Source of the DNA: Nitrososphaerota archaeon
GTDB lineage: Archaea > Thermoproteota > Nitrososphaeria > Nitrososphaerales > Nitrosopumilaceae
Assembly (NCBI GenBank): GCA_022562615.1
Contig: JADFOW010000009.1
Span: 1-32,196, forward strand
Length of the DNA: 32,196 bases
Direction: 5' to 3'
Made by a program: the position numbers and the translations under genes. The notes beneath the pieces were generated by a model. It was not told where the DNA came from, searched no databases, and was given only the letters and a program-made list of their open reading frames with translations. This document shows positions 17,763-26,896 of the stretch, piece after piece (the first letter of the stretch is position 1; each line of letters begins with the position of its first letter).

Positions 17763-18008
17763 CTAGGCGTTAATGTAGAAGCCCGGTTCTAATTCTGGAA
17801 TTAGTGTCAACAACCAAATGCTTAGCATTATTCCTAAAATTGTAAAACCAATTCCAAGATAAAGGCAAATTTTTGCTTTTTTAGGATCATCTTGTCGTAA
17901 AATGAAATAAGCTATAATTCCTCCAATTAATCCTAGAAAACCAAAAAATAATCCTAGAAGGATTGGTAGCAAAAACCAAAAATTACTTCTGGTTCTTTCA
18001 GGATACAT
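17763..18008 (-). CDS. Small membrane protein
   Basis: 81 aa with two hydrophobic segments, FWFLLPILLGLFFGFLGLIGGIIAYFILRQDDPKKAK. Confidence 0.65.
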   Translation of the reverse strand: MYPERTRSNFWFLLPILLGLFFGFLGLIGGIIAYFILRQDDPKKAKICLYLGIGFTILGIMLSIWLLTLIPELEPGFYINA

Positions 18009-18044
18009 CTAATTTGTTATTAAAATTGGCAATAAAATGTGTTC

Positions 18045-18293
18045 TTATGTTGCTTTAGCACTTTTTTTCTGTACTTGTGTTATCTCAATTTCTATTGTCT
18101 CAAGAGGATCTTCTACTTGATTTCTTTTAATTGAAAATATTTTTGGTTTTTCAAAATCCTTTGTGCAGTCCGGACAAGCATATACCAATACTCTGTGCTC
18201 GTTTGGTGCTTTAGGGTTTGATAATCTTGGATAATACACCAACCTCGCACCGCAATCAACACAGTATCTGTTAGCCCTTTTAATTCTGGCCAA
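18045..18293 (-). CDS. Zinc-ribbon small protein
   Basis: NRYCVDCGARLVYYPRLSNPKAPNEHRVLVYACPDC: two CxxC pairs. Confidence 0.7.
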   Translation of the reverse strand: MARIKRANRYCVDCGARLVYYPRLSNPKAPNEHRVLVYACPDCTKDFEKPKIFSIKRNQVEDPLETIEIEITQVQKKSAKAT

Positions 18294-18380
18294 TGTAATT
18301 CTCCTGCATTATTGGTAATGTGCGATCATCTATTAGATCTATACTGTCTAATTGAATACACTATATAGTTTTCTTCGATC

Positions 18381-18410
18381 AATGTTTCTAAACTCGAATT
18401 TAGAAATATT
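18381..18410. repeat. Palindromic repeat copy 3
   Basis: AATGTTTCTAAACTCGAATTTAGAAATATT. Confidence 0.85.
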
Positions 18411-18439
18411 ATTTAATTTTGTTTACAACTAAATGATAA

Positions 18440-18469
18440 TATATTTCAAAACTCGAATTTAGAAATACT
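18440..18469. repeat. Palindromic repeat copy 4 (diverged)
   Basis: TATATTTCAAAACTCGAATTTAGAAATACT, 29 bp after copy 3 and next to the tRNA 3' end. Confidence 0.8.
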
Positions 18470-18472
18470 AGG

Positions 18473-18546
18473 CGCCGCCCACCAGACTTGAACTGGCGAC
18501 CGTCCGATTAACAGTCGGATGCTCTACCACGCTGAGCTAGGGCGGC
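18473..18546 (-). tRNA. tRNA-Asn (GTT anticodon)
   Basis: Minus strand GCCGCCCTAGCTCAGCGTGGTAGAGCATCCGACTGTTAATCGGACGGTCGCCAGTTCAAGTCTGGTGGGCGGCG; 7-bp acceptor stem, TTCAAGT T-loop, anticodon GTT; no complete encoded CCA. Confidence 0.95.
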
Positions 18547-18618
18547 AACATTTTTGTACCTTGGTAAAAGTGATTTAATCCTTGCTACAATTCCATTTAG
18601 ACTAGACGTTAAATCACC

Positions 18619-18906
18619 TTAATTGAATTTTGCAAAAAAATCTAAAATTTCTTTTGAGTAACTTTCCACAAGCTCAATGATTTCAAGATGTTCCTCACCA
18701 GTTGGTTCTCTCTTGTGAACAATTTGAAAAGCACTTAGTGCAGATCCTACCATCTCTCCTACAAAAAAACCACACAAGAAATCACCTAATCTTTTACAAT
18801 CCCATACTTGTCCAACCCTTGGCGAGGCACCTGAATTTTTGTACAATTCAAGAGTTTCTTCTATTAGTTTTGTAGTTTTTTGTTTGAATTCAAGATCTAG
18901 GGTCAT
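18619..18906 (-). CDS. Hypothetical helical protein
   Basis: 95 aa ORF following L6 on the same strand. Confidence 0.6.
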   Translation of the reverse strand: MTLDLEFKQKTTKLIEETLELYKNSGASPRVGQVWDCKRLGDFLCGFFVGEMVGSALSAFQIVHKREPTGEEHLEIIELVESYSKEILDFFAKFN

Positions 18907-18935
18907 GGGTGATATTTTCTTATTATTCTGAAATT

Positions 18936-19490
18936 CTATTTTTCAATCCCTTTTTTCTTTTCATATACATAAATCCCATCCAAGAAAACTCTATGATCTT
19001 TATTTTTTACTTTGGTTTTTTGTTCAATGTTTGCAGCAGTTTGTGTAATATCTGTCCAGACCTCCCCTGTTAAAATTACGTCGTCTCCTTTTGGGATTAT
19101 TTTGGTATTGCCGACAATAGTTGTTGTCCTTGGAGCCCTTTCTCCCTGAAAGTTTTCAATTAAAATGGTTTTTTCTTTGACTTTAACAGTAATTGGAAAG
19201 TGTGCGTATACAACTTTCATTTTAATTGTATAACCTTCTATTAGTCCTTCAAAAATATTTCTAATTAATGAGCGGGCAGTGTGTAATATGGAATAATCTC
19301 GTTTGCGTGTTCCTTGGGCTTTGAGGGTTAATTTACCATCACTGAGTTCGATATCTACCGGTATTTTTTTAAAACTCTTGAATGTTTTACCTAAGGGGCC
19401 TTGAAATTGTATCATGTGCTTTTTCATCGTAATGTTAATTCCCTCTGGAATTTCTAGAATTTCTTGGAATTCCTCTAGTTTAGTAGACAT
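18936..19490 (-). CDS. rpl6: Ribosomal protein uL6
   Basis: IPEGINITMKKHMIQFQGPLGKTFKSF..., C-terminal VFLDGIYVYEKKKG; operon position. Confidence 0.95.
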   Translation of the reverse strand: MSTKLEEFQEILEIPEGINITMKKHMIQFQGPLGKTFKSFKKIPVDIELSDGKLTLKAQGTRKRDYSILHTARSLIRNIFEGLIEGYTIKMKVVYAHFPITVKVKEKTILIENFQGERAPRTTTIVGNTKIIPKGDDVILTGEVWTDITQTAANIEQKTKVKNKDHRVFLDGIYVYEKKKGIEK

Positions 19491-19872
19491 ATCCTATCAA
19501 AAATCCTCCAATTCCTTTTGATTTTGCTTCATGGTGTGACATTACGCCTTGATTAGTAGTTACAAGCAGCATTCCTCTATTGTATGCGGGCAAGTACTGT
19601 TGCTCCCACGCATTGTATTCGTCTTTTTTTACTTTGAATCGCGGCGAGATTGCTCCACATTTTATAATTTTTGCTAATAATTTTATTTTGAATTTTCCTC
19701 CTCTTTTATCATCGATATGTTCAAACTCTCCAACGTACCCATCTTTTTGCAGGGTTTTTAGAACTTCGATTCCTAATTTTGAAGTTGGAAGAATTATGCA
19801 ATTTGTATTTCTCCTAGCTTCGTTATTGTAAATTGTTCCAAATAGATTTGCTAAAATATTTATTGCCGGCAT
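19480..19872 (-). CDS. rps8: Ribosomal protein uS8
   Basis: MPAINILANLFGTIYNNEARRNTNCII...GGFLIGYVY. Confidence 0.95.
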   Translation of the reverse strand: MPAINILANLFGTIYNNEARRNTNCIILPTSKLGIEVLKTLQKDGYVGEFEHIDDKRGGKFKIKLLAKIIKCGAISPRFKVKKDEYNAWEQQYLPAYNRGMLLVTTNQGVMSHHEAKSKGIGGFLIGYVY

Positions 19873-19880
19873 TTTTATCA

Positions 19881-20057
19881 CTAATTTTTCCTAAATCCTA
19901 AAGATACAGCTACTTCTCTGAAACATCGTCGGCACAACATTAAATTATATTTTTGAATAACTGCAGTATAATCGCCGCACCGTTTACACCATCTTGATCC
20001 TCTTCCAAAATCATGTTTTTTTCTTCCGGTAAATTCGTATGATCTGTCTTTTGGCAT
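19881..20057 (-). CDS. rps14: Ribosomal protein uS14
   Basis: Own translation: MPKDRSYEFTGRKKHDFGRGSRWCKRCGDYTAVIQKYNLMLCRRCFREVAVSLGFRKN (58 aa), CxxC...CxxC zinc ribbon; below ORF-track cutoff. Confidence 0.96.
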   Translation of the reverse strand: MPKDRSYEFTGRKKHDFGRGSRWCKRCGDYTAVIQKYNLMLCRRCFREVAVSLGFRKN

Positions 20058-20578
20058 TATACCACGGTCACCCCAAACTCTTTGATTAGATAATCTTTTG
20101 CCTCTTCTGATTTTATTACGTGATTTTTACCAACACTTGCTTTATGTTTACTTCTTTTCCTAATCGCATATCCTGGTCTTGATAAGGACACGGATACTCC
20201 TAGGCCCAAAATTCCAATTTTAGGGTCGTATTTAACTCCTGGAATATCAATATGCTCATTAATACCGAACGAATAATTTCCAAAGTTATCAAATGAACTT
20301 TCCTTAACTTGATTTCCCTTTGCTTCAAAAAGACGCTTTAGTAAGGCTTTGGCATCTTCACCTCTTACTGTAACTGCAACTCCAATCGGTTCTCCTTTTC
20401 TTACTCCCCAATCTCTATGTGCTTCTTTTGCTGCTCTTGACGATGGCTTTCTACCAGAGATTTGGTGGAGCGCCGCCTTTCCTACTTCTATTACCTCACC
20501 TGATCTTCCTAATCCCATATTTAGGACGACCTTCTCTAATGAAATTTTTCTAGATGGGTTTTCAGTGGTTTGAGACAT
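20057..20578 (-). CDS. rpl5: Ribosomal protein uL5
   Basis: ISLEKVVLNMGLGRSGE...FGNYSFGINEHIDIPGVKYDPKIGILG. Confidence 0.96.
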   Translation of the reverse strand: MSQTTENPSRKISLEKVVLNMGLGRSGEVIEVGKAALHQISGRKPSSRAAKEAHRDWGVRKGEPIGVAVTVRGEDAKALLKRLFEAKGNQVKESSFDNFGNYSFGINEHIDIPGVKYDPKIGILGLGVSVSLSRPGYAIRKRSKHKASVGKNHVIKSEEAKDYLIKEFGVTVV

Positions 20579-20582
20579 TGAA

Positions 20583-21299
20583 TCACTTTACTTGAATAAC
20601 GGGTTCCTCTTTTCCTATCACCATTATGATATCTGACGGAATTTCGATCTTTCTTTCCTCAAGAGATAAAAGAATTCTTTTTGGAAGAATAAATGTTCCT
20701 TCTTCAATTGTTTCTAATTTCCCGATTTTACCTAAATTGACTCCACGTGTAACTAATACCTGTGCATCTTTTTCCAATTTTAAAACCTTCAGAATTTTTT
20801 GATCAGGAATTTGAATTAAACAACTGTCTCCTACATTGACTTGAGTGTCTGAAATTATAGAGCGGCCATCATGAAATCCTATTTGCATTTTTCCATTTTG
20901 GATTGTGGTTTTACTTGTAACTCTGACAATTTTTTTTGTTTTTTCTGATTCATTAATTATAACTGGTTTCAAAATTTTTCCATTTGTTGGGACTAGTCTG
21001 TAAATATCTGAAACATTTTTTAATTCTACGACATCCATCAAACCTATTGCCTGATGAAGAGATTTTCTAACAACTCCATCAATCTTTACTTTTCCGTCAT
21101 AAATGGCAGCTTTGGCTTCTCGTAGGGTATTTACAATTTTTAACGTATCTCTCAGAAAGACTGCAGTTGGAATTGAAAATTCTTTTTTGTGTGGTCCAGG
21201 TCTTACTGTAATTACAAATCTTTTGTTTTTTCTGTTAATTCCCCAAAACTGAGGAGCCATTTGTCTCTTGAGTTTTTTACTTCCAGAAATGCTTACCAT
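20583..21299 (-). CDS. rps4e: Ribosomal protein eS4
   Basis: GSKKLKRQMAPQFWGINRKNKRFVITVRPGPHKKEFSIPTAVFLRD. Confidence 0.96.
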   Translation of the reverse strand: MVSISGSKKLKRQMAPQFWGINRKNKRFVITVRPGPHKKEFSIPTAVFLRDTLKIVNTLREAKAAIYDGKVKIDGVVRKSLHQAIGLMDVVELKNVSDIYRLVPTNGKILKPVIINESEKTKKIVRVTSKTTIQNGKMQIGFHDGRSIISDTQVNVGDSCLIQIPDQKILKVLKLEKDAQVLVTRGVNLGKIGKLETIEEGTFILPKRILLSLEERKIEIPSDIIMVIGKEEPVIQVK

Positions 21300-21724
21300 T
21301 ATTTCTCATCCTCAATCTTTTGGGGTTTTTCTTCTATTGCTTCTTTACTTGTGGTCTTTTTTGATTTTGAAGCAGGCTTCTTTCCTTCAAGTTTTGAAAT
21401 TCTCCATTTATCATCCGAGTTAAGACTTGTAACTATAACATTTGAAGAATGAACATACACATCAAACTTTTCTCCTTTTGTTTTTTCTTTTTTCACTCCA
21501 TCTATTGCTAAACTACTTTTTTGAATGGAAATTTTTGAAACCTTTCCATCCACTCCTTTAAACTCCCCTCTGACAATTTTTACACTGTCTCCTTCTACAA
21601 TACGAATGCTATTTTTTGAATACTTCTTTTTGAGTTCCTTTGATAGATGACTTGATACCTGCTTACTTTTAGCAACATGTGAGGCACGATAAATCAACTG
21701 ATTTCTCATTTTTGTTGGTTTCAT
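21299..21724 (-). CDS. rpl24: Ribosomal protein uL24
   Basis: LSKELKKKYSKNSIRIVEGDSVKIVRGEFKGVDGKVSKI (KOW). Confidence 0.95.
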   Translation of the reverse strand: MKPTKMRNQLIYRASHVAKSKQVSSHLSKELKKKYSKNSIRIVEGDSVKIVRGEFKGVDGKVSKISIQKSSLAIDGVKKEKTKGEKFDVYVHSSNVIVTSLNSDDKWRISKLEGKKPASKSKKTTSKEAIEEKPQKIEDEK

Positions 21725-21725
21725 T

Positions 21726-22148
21726 TTATACCACCATTGATGCCAAGTTTGCCACTCTTGGCCATTTTTCTGAAGCTTCTGCTGCTACTGGTCCTTTGAT
21801 ATCCGTCCCCTTTACTTCGCCTTCTGGCGTTATCAAAACTGCGGCATTGTCTTCAAAACAAACTCTAACACCGTTTAATCTTCTAACTGGATATTTTTGT
21901 CTTATAATTACTGCACCATAAACTTGTTTCCGAAGTTCTGCTGGTCCTTTTTTCACAACAACATTACAAAAGTCCCCTACTCCTCCTGCTGAAAGTCTCG
22001 ATACTCTTGTCTTGTATTTAGTCACGTTGATTATCTCCAAAATCTTAGCTCCTGTATTATCGGCACAAACTATGTTTGCTCCTACTGGAATTACTCTTGT
22101 TACATAAGGGCGAAATTCTGCAACTCCTTTGCCTGCTTGTTTTGCCAT
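21726..22148 (-). CDS. rpl14: Ribosomal protein uL14
   Basis: VIPVGANIVCADNTGAKILEIINVTKYKTR. Confidence 0.96.
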   Translation of the reverse strand: MAKQAGKGVAEFRPYVTRVIPVGANIVCADNTGAKILEIINVTKYKTRVSRLSAGGVGDFCNVVVKKGPAELRKQVYGAVIIRQKYPVRRLNGVRVCFEDNAAVLITPEGEVKGTDIKGPVAAEASEKWPRVANLASMVV

Positions 22149-22471
22149 TATTCTTTGACCTCCACTACAACATATGAGACTGATTTTGCAATTGGTCTAC
22201 ATTCCGCAGTCAGTACATGATCTCCTGAGGAAACAACGATGCATTCAGGAACATGTGCATGAATTGTACTTGTACTTCTTGCATATCTTTTATATTTACT
22301 AAAGTAAAGATGCGTTTCTTTTTGTAGGGTAACCGTTTGTTTTGCTTTATCTCCTGTTACTTTCCCATCAAATAATTTCCCCCGAATCGAAAGGGTGCCA
22401 TGAAAGGGACAATGAACATCATTGCATTCTTTTGTTGGTACCTTTACGTCCAATCCTATATTCTGAGTCAT
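22148..22471 (-). CDS. rps17: Ribosomal protein uS17
   Basis: CPFHGTLSIRGKLFDGKVTGDKAKQTVTLQKE. Confidence 0.95.
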   Translation of the reverse strand: MTQNIGLDVKVPTKECNDVHCPFHGTLSIRGKLFDGKVTGDKAKQTVTLQKETHLYFSKYKRYARSTSTIHAHVPECIVVSSGDHVLTAECRPIAKSVSYVVVEVKE

Positions 22472-22734
22472 GATTTTCCTCCCAGTCTGTCAAATGGTCT
22501 TTTTTGAATTTTTGAGCCATCCACTGAAATTTTTTCATTGTTTAAGCTGAATTTCCAAATACTATTTGATTTTGGAATTAATTTTATTCCTCTTGTGGTG
22601 TTTAATGTAAACATTGATTTTGTTTCATTAATTATTGTGCCATTTAATCCTATAATTTGGGAATTGGTAGATTCTGCGATGTGAGTGTTTAGTCCAATAA
22701 ACTCGTGTTGTAAAATATTTTCAGGCGTGATCAT
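22468..22734 (-). CDS. rnp1: RNase P protein component 1 (Rpp29/Pop4 family)
   Basis: 88 aa; ILQHEFIGLNTHI...GLNGTIINETKSMFTLNT; conserved position between L29 and S17. Confidence 0.88.
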   Translation of the reverse strand: MITPENILQHEFIGLNTHIAESTNSQIIGLNGTIINETKSMFTLNTTRGIKLIPKSNSIWKFSLNNEKISVDGSKIQKRPFDRLGGKS

Positions 22735-22934
22735 TTGTTTTTCATCTCGTTTAGTCCTGTAAGCATTCGTGCAATATCATGTCTCAAAGCCTTGATCTTC
22801 CCACTTTCCTTTCGTAGTGTCCCTTTTGAACCATCAACTCTTAATTTAGCAAGCTCACTTCTTGTTTCCTGAATTTTACCTTTAAGGTCTTTTTCGTTAA
22901 AAGCTTTTACAGTTTTCATTCTTATTCGTGTCAT
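22731..22934 (-). CDS. rpl29: Ribosomal protein uL29
   Basis: ELAKLRVDGSKGTLRKESGKIKALRHDIARMLTGLNEM. Confidence 0.93.
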   Translation of the reverse strand: MTRIRMKTVKAFNEKDLKGKIQETRSELAKLRVDGSKGTLRKESGKIKALRHDIARMLTGLNEMKNK

Positions 22935-23713
22935 TATTTCATTTTCTCCTCTTCTTCTTCAAGTGTCTCTAAATTTTCCATTTTTTTCTCTTCTATTTCA
23001 ATTTGTTCTGATTCTGACTTCGCTTTGTCTTTATTTTCTCCTGCTTTTATCACTTCAACTTTAATGTCTCCAACTTGTATTTCTTCTACTTTGACTTCCT
23101 TTGGTTTTTCTTTTTCTTTTTCTACTTTCTTTAATTCAAACTCTGGAATCAACTTTTCTTTTATTGCAATTCTAATTCTAATTCCAATTGATCCCATTTT
23201 AGTGGTGACATGTGCAATATCTTCATCAACGATTACTTCAGCATGATGTCCCGCTCTTGGCAAAATTCCTGCAGTGTGTTTTTCAAAGGCTGAGCGATCT
23301 CCTCTTAGTTTCCCTGAAATTGTAATTTGGACGCCCATTGCACCCCCTTCCATTATTTGTTTTATTGTCCACATTGTTGCTCTTCTAAAGGCGGTTCCAC
23401 GCTCAAGATGCGATGCCATTCTGTTGCACATTACACTTGGAGATAAATCTGGTTTTTCAATTTCGTTTACGGAAATTTGTGGATTTTTTAATCCAAACTC
23501 TGATGCTAATTTTTCAGTCAACTCTCTTATTCCGGCACCTTTTCTTCCAATTACTATTCCTGGTCTTGTAACATGCAGGGCTACTCTTGTACCAGTTGGA
23601 GTCTTTGAAATCTCTGCATGAGAAAATCCTGCGTCTTTGATTGCTTCTCTTAGATAATCTTTGAGAAGCATCATGTTGTAATTATCTTTTATCACGTTTT
23701 TGACTGATGACAT
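22934..23713 (-). CDS. rps3: Ribosomal protein uS3 with acidic/lysine-rich C-terminal extension
   Basis: [19 protein letters not shown] domain; low-complexity E/K tail. Confidence 0.96.
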   Translation of the reverse strand: MSSVKNVIKDNYNMMLLKDYLREAIKDAGFSHAEISKTPTGTRVALHVTRPGIVIGRKGAGIRELTEKLASEFGLKNPQISVNEIEKPDLSPSVMCNRMASHLERGTAFRRATMWTIKQIMEGGAMGVQITISGKLRGDRSAFEKHTAGILPRAGHHAEVIVDEDIAHVTTKMGSIGIRIRIAIKEKLIPEFELKKVEKEKEKPKEVKVEEIQVGDIKVEVIKAGENKDKAKSESEQIEIEEKKMENLETLEEEEEKMK

Positions 23714-23714
23714 T

Positions 23715-24173
23715 CTAAATCTCCTGAGCTACCAACTCTACATGCGTTAGCACGTTATTCTTTGGCGTTGCCCGTCCCATCGCCCTTGGAGTAAATCTTT
23801 TTACAGTAACGCCTTTGTGAACTGTCGCATTAATAATTTTTAATCTATCTAAATCCATTCCTTTGTATTCGGCATTTGATTCTAAATTATCTAAAATTTT
23901 GATAAACTCTTTTGCTGATTTTTGTGGATATCGTCCCGCCATCATTCCAGGATCAGATCTATGGCCTACTTGATTTTTGTATCTACGAAATGCAACTGCC
24001 CTTTCTTTGTTTACCACTGCTTGCAAATAGTCTCTTGCTTTTTCAATTGAAAGGCCTTTGATTGAGATCGCAATTTCTCTTGCATGTTTGTGAGAAATGT
24101 CTTTTTCTCTTAGGGAAGAACGAACATGTTTTGTTGTGTCATAGTTTTGAAATGCATAGCCAAATCTTCCCAT
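23715..24173 (-). CDS. rpl22: Ribosomal protein uL22
   Basis: [40 protein letters not shown]. Confidence 0.95.
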   Translation of the reverse strand: MGRFGYAFQNYDTTKHVRSSLREKDISHKHAREIAISIKGLSIEKARDYLQAVVNKERAVAFRRYKNQVGHRSDPGMMAGRYPQKSAKEFIKILDNLESNAEYKGMDLDRLKIINATVHKGVTVKRFTPRAMGRATPKNNVLTHVELVAQEI

Positions 24174-24178
24174 AATAA

Positions 24179-24574
24179 TCACTTCAATGGCACATAGAGA
24201 CTGGATCTTGATGCACCAACACCTGGGGCACCGTGATTTACTCTTTTGTTGGTAATTACATATTCTCCAAGATAATGTCCAATCATCTCGGTTCTTATTG
24301 TTAGTGGAACAAATTCCTTCCCTGAAAAAACATTTACTGTGACGTCTACCATGTAAGGAAGAACAATCAAATCTCTTAGATGAGTTTTGATTGGAGTTTT
24401 TAATTTACCTGCTTTGGCAGATTTTATTTCTTCTATTAATTTTCTCTTACCATCTGTGATTCCCCTAGTAAGGGATCTTCTTTGTCTTGAGTTGAATAAT
24501 AGGAAAAGTTTTTCTAGCGAGGTATTGTCGAGTTCCTCTTTTGTTAACCCTCTGTATAAAAATTTTCTAACCAA
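24179..24574 (-). CDS. rps19: Ribosomal protein uS19
   Basis: KFLYRGLTKEELDNTSLEKLFLLFNSRQRRSLTRG...MIGHYLGEYVITNKRVNHGAPGVGASRSS; TTG start. Confidence 0.95.
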   Translation of the reverse strand: MVRKFLYRGLTKEELDNTSLEKLFLLFNSRQRRSLTRGITDGKRKLIEEIKSAKAGKLKTPIKTHLRDLIVLPYMVDVTVNVFSGKEFVPLTIRTEMIGHYLGEYVITNKRVNHGAPGVGASRSSLYVPLK

Positions 24575-24618
24575 TTTTTTTCTCCTGAACCTGTGGTTTT
24601 GAGGTTTTATGGTCCATA

Positions 24619-24885
24619 TTATAGCATTCCTATCTTTGTAGCCAAATCTCTAGCTTTTGCTGTTGTTTCAAATTGAACGAAGGCTTTCTTGCCATAAATT
24701 GTTCTTGCAGTGTTTACGTTAATTGCTTTTTGATTATACAGGGTGTTAACTGCTTCTGCGATTTGAGGTTTGCTTGCTTCTCTTTTTACAATAAAACAAA
24801 TCTTACTCTCATTTTCTACCATCGCAAATGTTTTCTCTGTTATGTATGGCTTCAAAATGATTTTGTTGGCTTGATCCACGTTCAT
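24619..24885 (-). CDS. rpl23: Ribosomal protein uL23
   Basis: KIILKPYITEKTFAMVENESKICFIVKREASKPQIAEAV. Confidence 0.95.
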   Translation of the reverse strand: MNVDQANKIILKPYITEKTFAMVENESKICFIVKREASKPQIAEAVNTLYNQKAINVNTARTIYGKKAFVQFETTAKARDLATKIGML

Positions 24886-25697
24886 TGTGTTTTCTCCATT
24901 AGATTGAGGTGAGTTGATTTTATTTTTGCAATCTCTTCAATCGCACCTTTAGAATACACTGTTAACCTAATTGGATCTGAGCCTGGTGACAAATCCAAGA
25001 CACTCAAATCTTTAATTGATCTTGCCTCAACCCCGGGTATTGAACCACATGCTTTGCTAATCTTATTGGAATCTTTTATTACAAACAAGACACTTTTCCC
25101 AACCTTCTTGGTTCTTCCTCTTAGAGAAGATTGACCAGAACGTGGTTTTCTTGATTTCAGCCGCTCGACATCTTTTGAGAGTTTCAGAGATTCTAAAACT
25201 TGGGTAATTTCACTTGCTTTAGAAATTAATTCCAAGTCATTTGAAACTATTATTGGAAACGATTCGATGTCGTCCACTTTGTGCCCTCTTGATTGTACAT
25301 GCTCTCTTGAAGCAGTTGCTGCGATTGCAGAACACAATGCTAGTCTGTTTTCTTTTTTGTTTAGTTTTTTGTAAATTACTTTGTTTACGTTTGGCGGATG
25401 TGCCTGTCTTCCACCTCTAATAGACGCAACTTCACCAGCCTGGCCTTGTCTACCTCCACCGCCCCCTCTCATTCTGGCAATACGCGAAATACCTTGACCC
25501 GTGGGTGGATTATTTGTATCTGCAACCACGTCCATCCCCGCAGTTGGGTGTCTTCCTTGTCTTTGAAATTTATGGGAGTTTAGATTTGTCCATGCTTTGT
25601 GAATAACTTCTCTTCTAAATGGTGTTGAAAAAACTAATGGCAATTCTATTTCTCCATCTTTATCTCCGGTAAGTGTTAACGTAGTTGTTTTTGTCAT
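24882..25697 (-). CDS. rpl4: Ribosomal protein uL4
   Basis: GGGGGRQGQAGEVASIRGGRQAHPP, ALCSAIAATASREHVQSRGH. Confidence 0.96.
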   Translation of the reverse strand: MTKTTTLTLTGDKDGEIELPLVFSTPFRREVIHKAWTNLNSHKFQRQGRHPTAGMDVVADTNNPPTGQGISRIARMRGGGGGRQGQAGEVASIRGGRQAHPPNVNKVIYKKLNKKENRLALCSAIAATASREHVQSRGHKVDDIESFPIIVSNDLELISKASEITQVLESLKLSKDVERLKSRKPRSGQSSLRGRTKKVGKSVLFVIKDSNKISKACGSIPGVEARSIKDLSVLDLSPGSDPIRLTVYSKGAIEEIAKIKSTHLNLMEKTQ

Positions 25698-26686
25698 ATC
25701 ACTACCTCCAAAATATTTGGTTTTAATACCTTAGCTGGCGCATTTCTAATTTGCCTTCTTAGCTTTATCAACCTTCTATATGTTCCTGGAACTGAGCCTT
25801 TTAGAATAATATAATCTCCTTTAACTAAACCAAAGTGTTTGTATCCACCTTCTGGATTAATTTTAAGTTCATTGCTTTCAGTGTTACTCATAATCATAAT
25901 TCGTTTGTCATATTCAATTCTTTGATGGAATCCCATTTGTCCTGCTCTTGGTACTGTATACATGACATATTGTGGAGAAATTGGACCAAGAGAACCTACT
26001 TCTCTAACCGTCTTTCTTGATTTGTGTTGTTTTCTCTTTACCCCCCATCTTTGTATTACTCCTTGCCAACCTTTGCCTTTTGTAATTGCTGCAACATCAA
26101 CGCTAGAGCCAGTTTCAAAAATTTGGTCAATTTTAATTTCTTTTCCCAATAATTCCCTGACGTGTTCAAATTGTTTTTGAATATCTCCTCCACTAACTAA
26201 TGCCTCAAATATGTATGGCTTTTTTTGTTCTAATCCTGCCGAACGTGGAGACACTGCAACAATTGCAAAAATTTCTTTGATTTTTTTGAGATGTTTTTCT
26301 GCTTCTTCAACTGCACCTTCTTTGCTTTTTAATGTAATTTCTTTCGCCATTTTTTTTGGAATATCTTTTGCATAGACATCAAATTCAGCATGTGCGCCAT
26401 CTACATTTTTTGAGTAACCTCTAATTCCCAAAACTGTTACTGGTGGGGTGGCAAGAACCGTTCCAAGACTCACGAGCTGTTTTCCTGCATTTGGGGTCTT
26501 GTCACGATCATCAATGCTTACAATTTGTACACAACCTGCTTTAAAGCCACAATGAGCCAAAATTTTTGGTTCCTCTGAAGTTACTTCCGGCCAAGCTCGA
26601 ATTCTTGCCTCCATGCTTTTTGCACGACCTCTAGGAGAGTATGCGAGGCTTCCTCTTCTTGGCTGATGGTGTTTTCTAGCTCCCAT
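25694..26686 (-). CDS. rpl3: Ribosomal protein uL3
   Basis: HHQPRRGSLAYSPRGRAKSMEARIRAWPE...TKGKGWQGVIQRWGVKRKQHKSRKT. Confidence 0.97.
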   Translation of the reverse strand: MGARKHHQPRRGSLAYSPRGRAKSMEARIRAWPEVTSEEPKILAHCGFKAGCVQIVSIDDRDKTPNAGKQLVSLGTVLATPPVTVLGIRGYSKNVDGAHAEFDVYAKDIPKKMAKEITLKSKEGAVEEAEKHLKKIKEIFAIVAVSPRSAGLEQKKPYIFEALVSGGDIQKQFEHVRELLGKEIKIDQIFETGSSVDVAAITKGKGWQGVIQRWGVKRKQHKSRKTVREVGSLGPISPQYVMYTVPRAGQMGFHQRIEYDKRIMIMSNTESNELKINPEGGYKHFGLVKGDYIILKGSVPGTYRRLIKLRRQIRNAPAKVLKPNILEVVI

Positions 26687-26779
26687 GGATAAAACGAAAT
26701 CGTCGATAACCGACTAATAAACCCTATGAGAATATCGTTAACCTAAAGAAATAATGTGGTTAACAATCTTAAACAGAAA

Positions 26780-26890
26780 TTATGGATTCGTTATTTCGTT
26801 TATCATATTCCAAATTGTAATGCCTCCTATTATGATCCCAATGACTCCAACTCCTATGGCAAAAATCAGAAAATTCTTTTTTTCACGCAA
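26780..26890 (-). CDS. 36-aa single-TM microprotein
   Basis: Own translation from TTG: MREKKNFLIFAIGVGVIGIIIGGITIWNMINEITNP; 6 bp after the stop of the SPOUT-like gene, same strand. Confidence 0.5.
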   Translation of the reverse strand: MREKKNFLIFAIGVGVIGIIIGGITIWNMINEITNP

Positions 26891-26896
26891 TTTTTT

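Noticed and set aside
22934-23621. Plus-strand ORFs antisense to rps3
   Set aside because: Antisense shadows of rps3; hydrophobic/Ser-rich composition typical of reverse-complement frames.
24570-24605. 16-aa ORF MDHKTSKPQVQEKKIG overlapping the S19 start
   Set aside because: Could be a leader peptide but too short to support; more likely by-product of the S19 upstream region.
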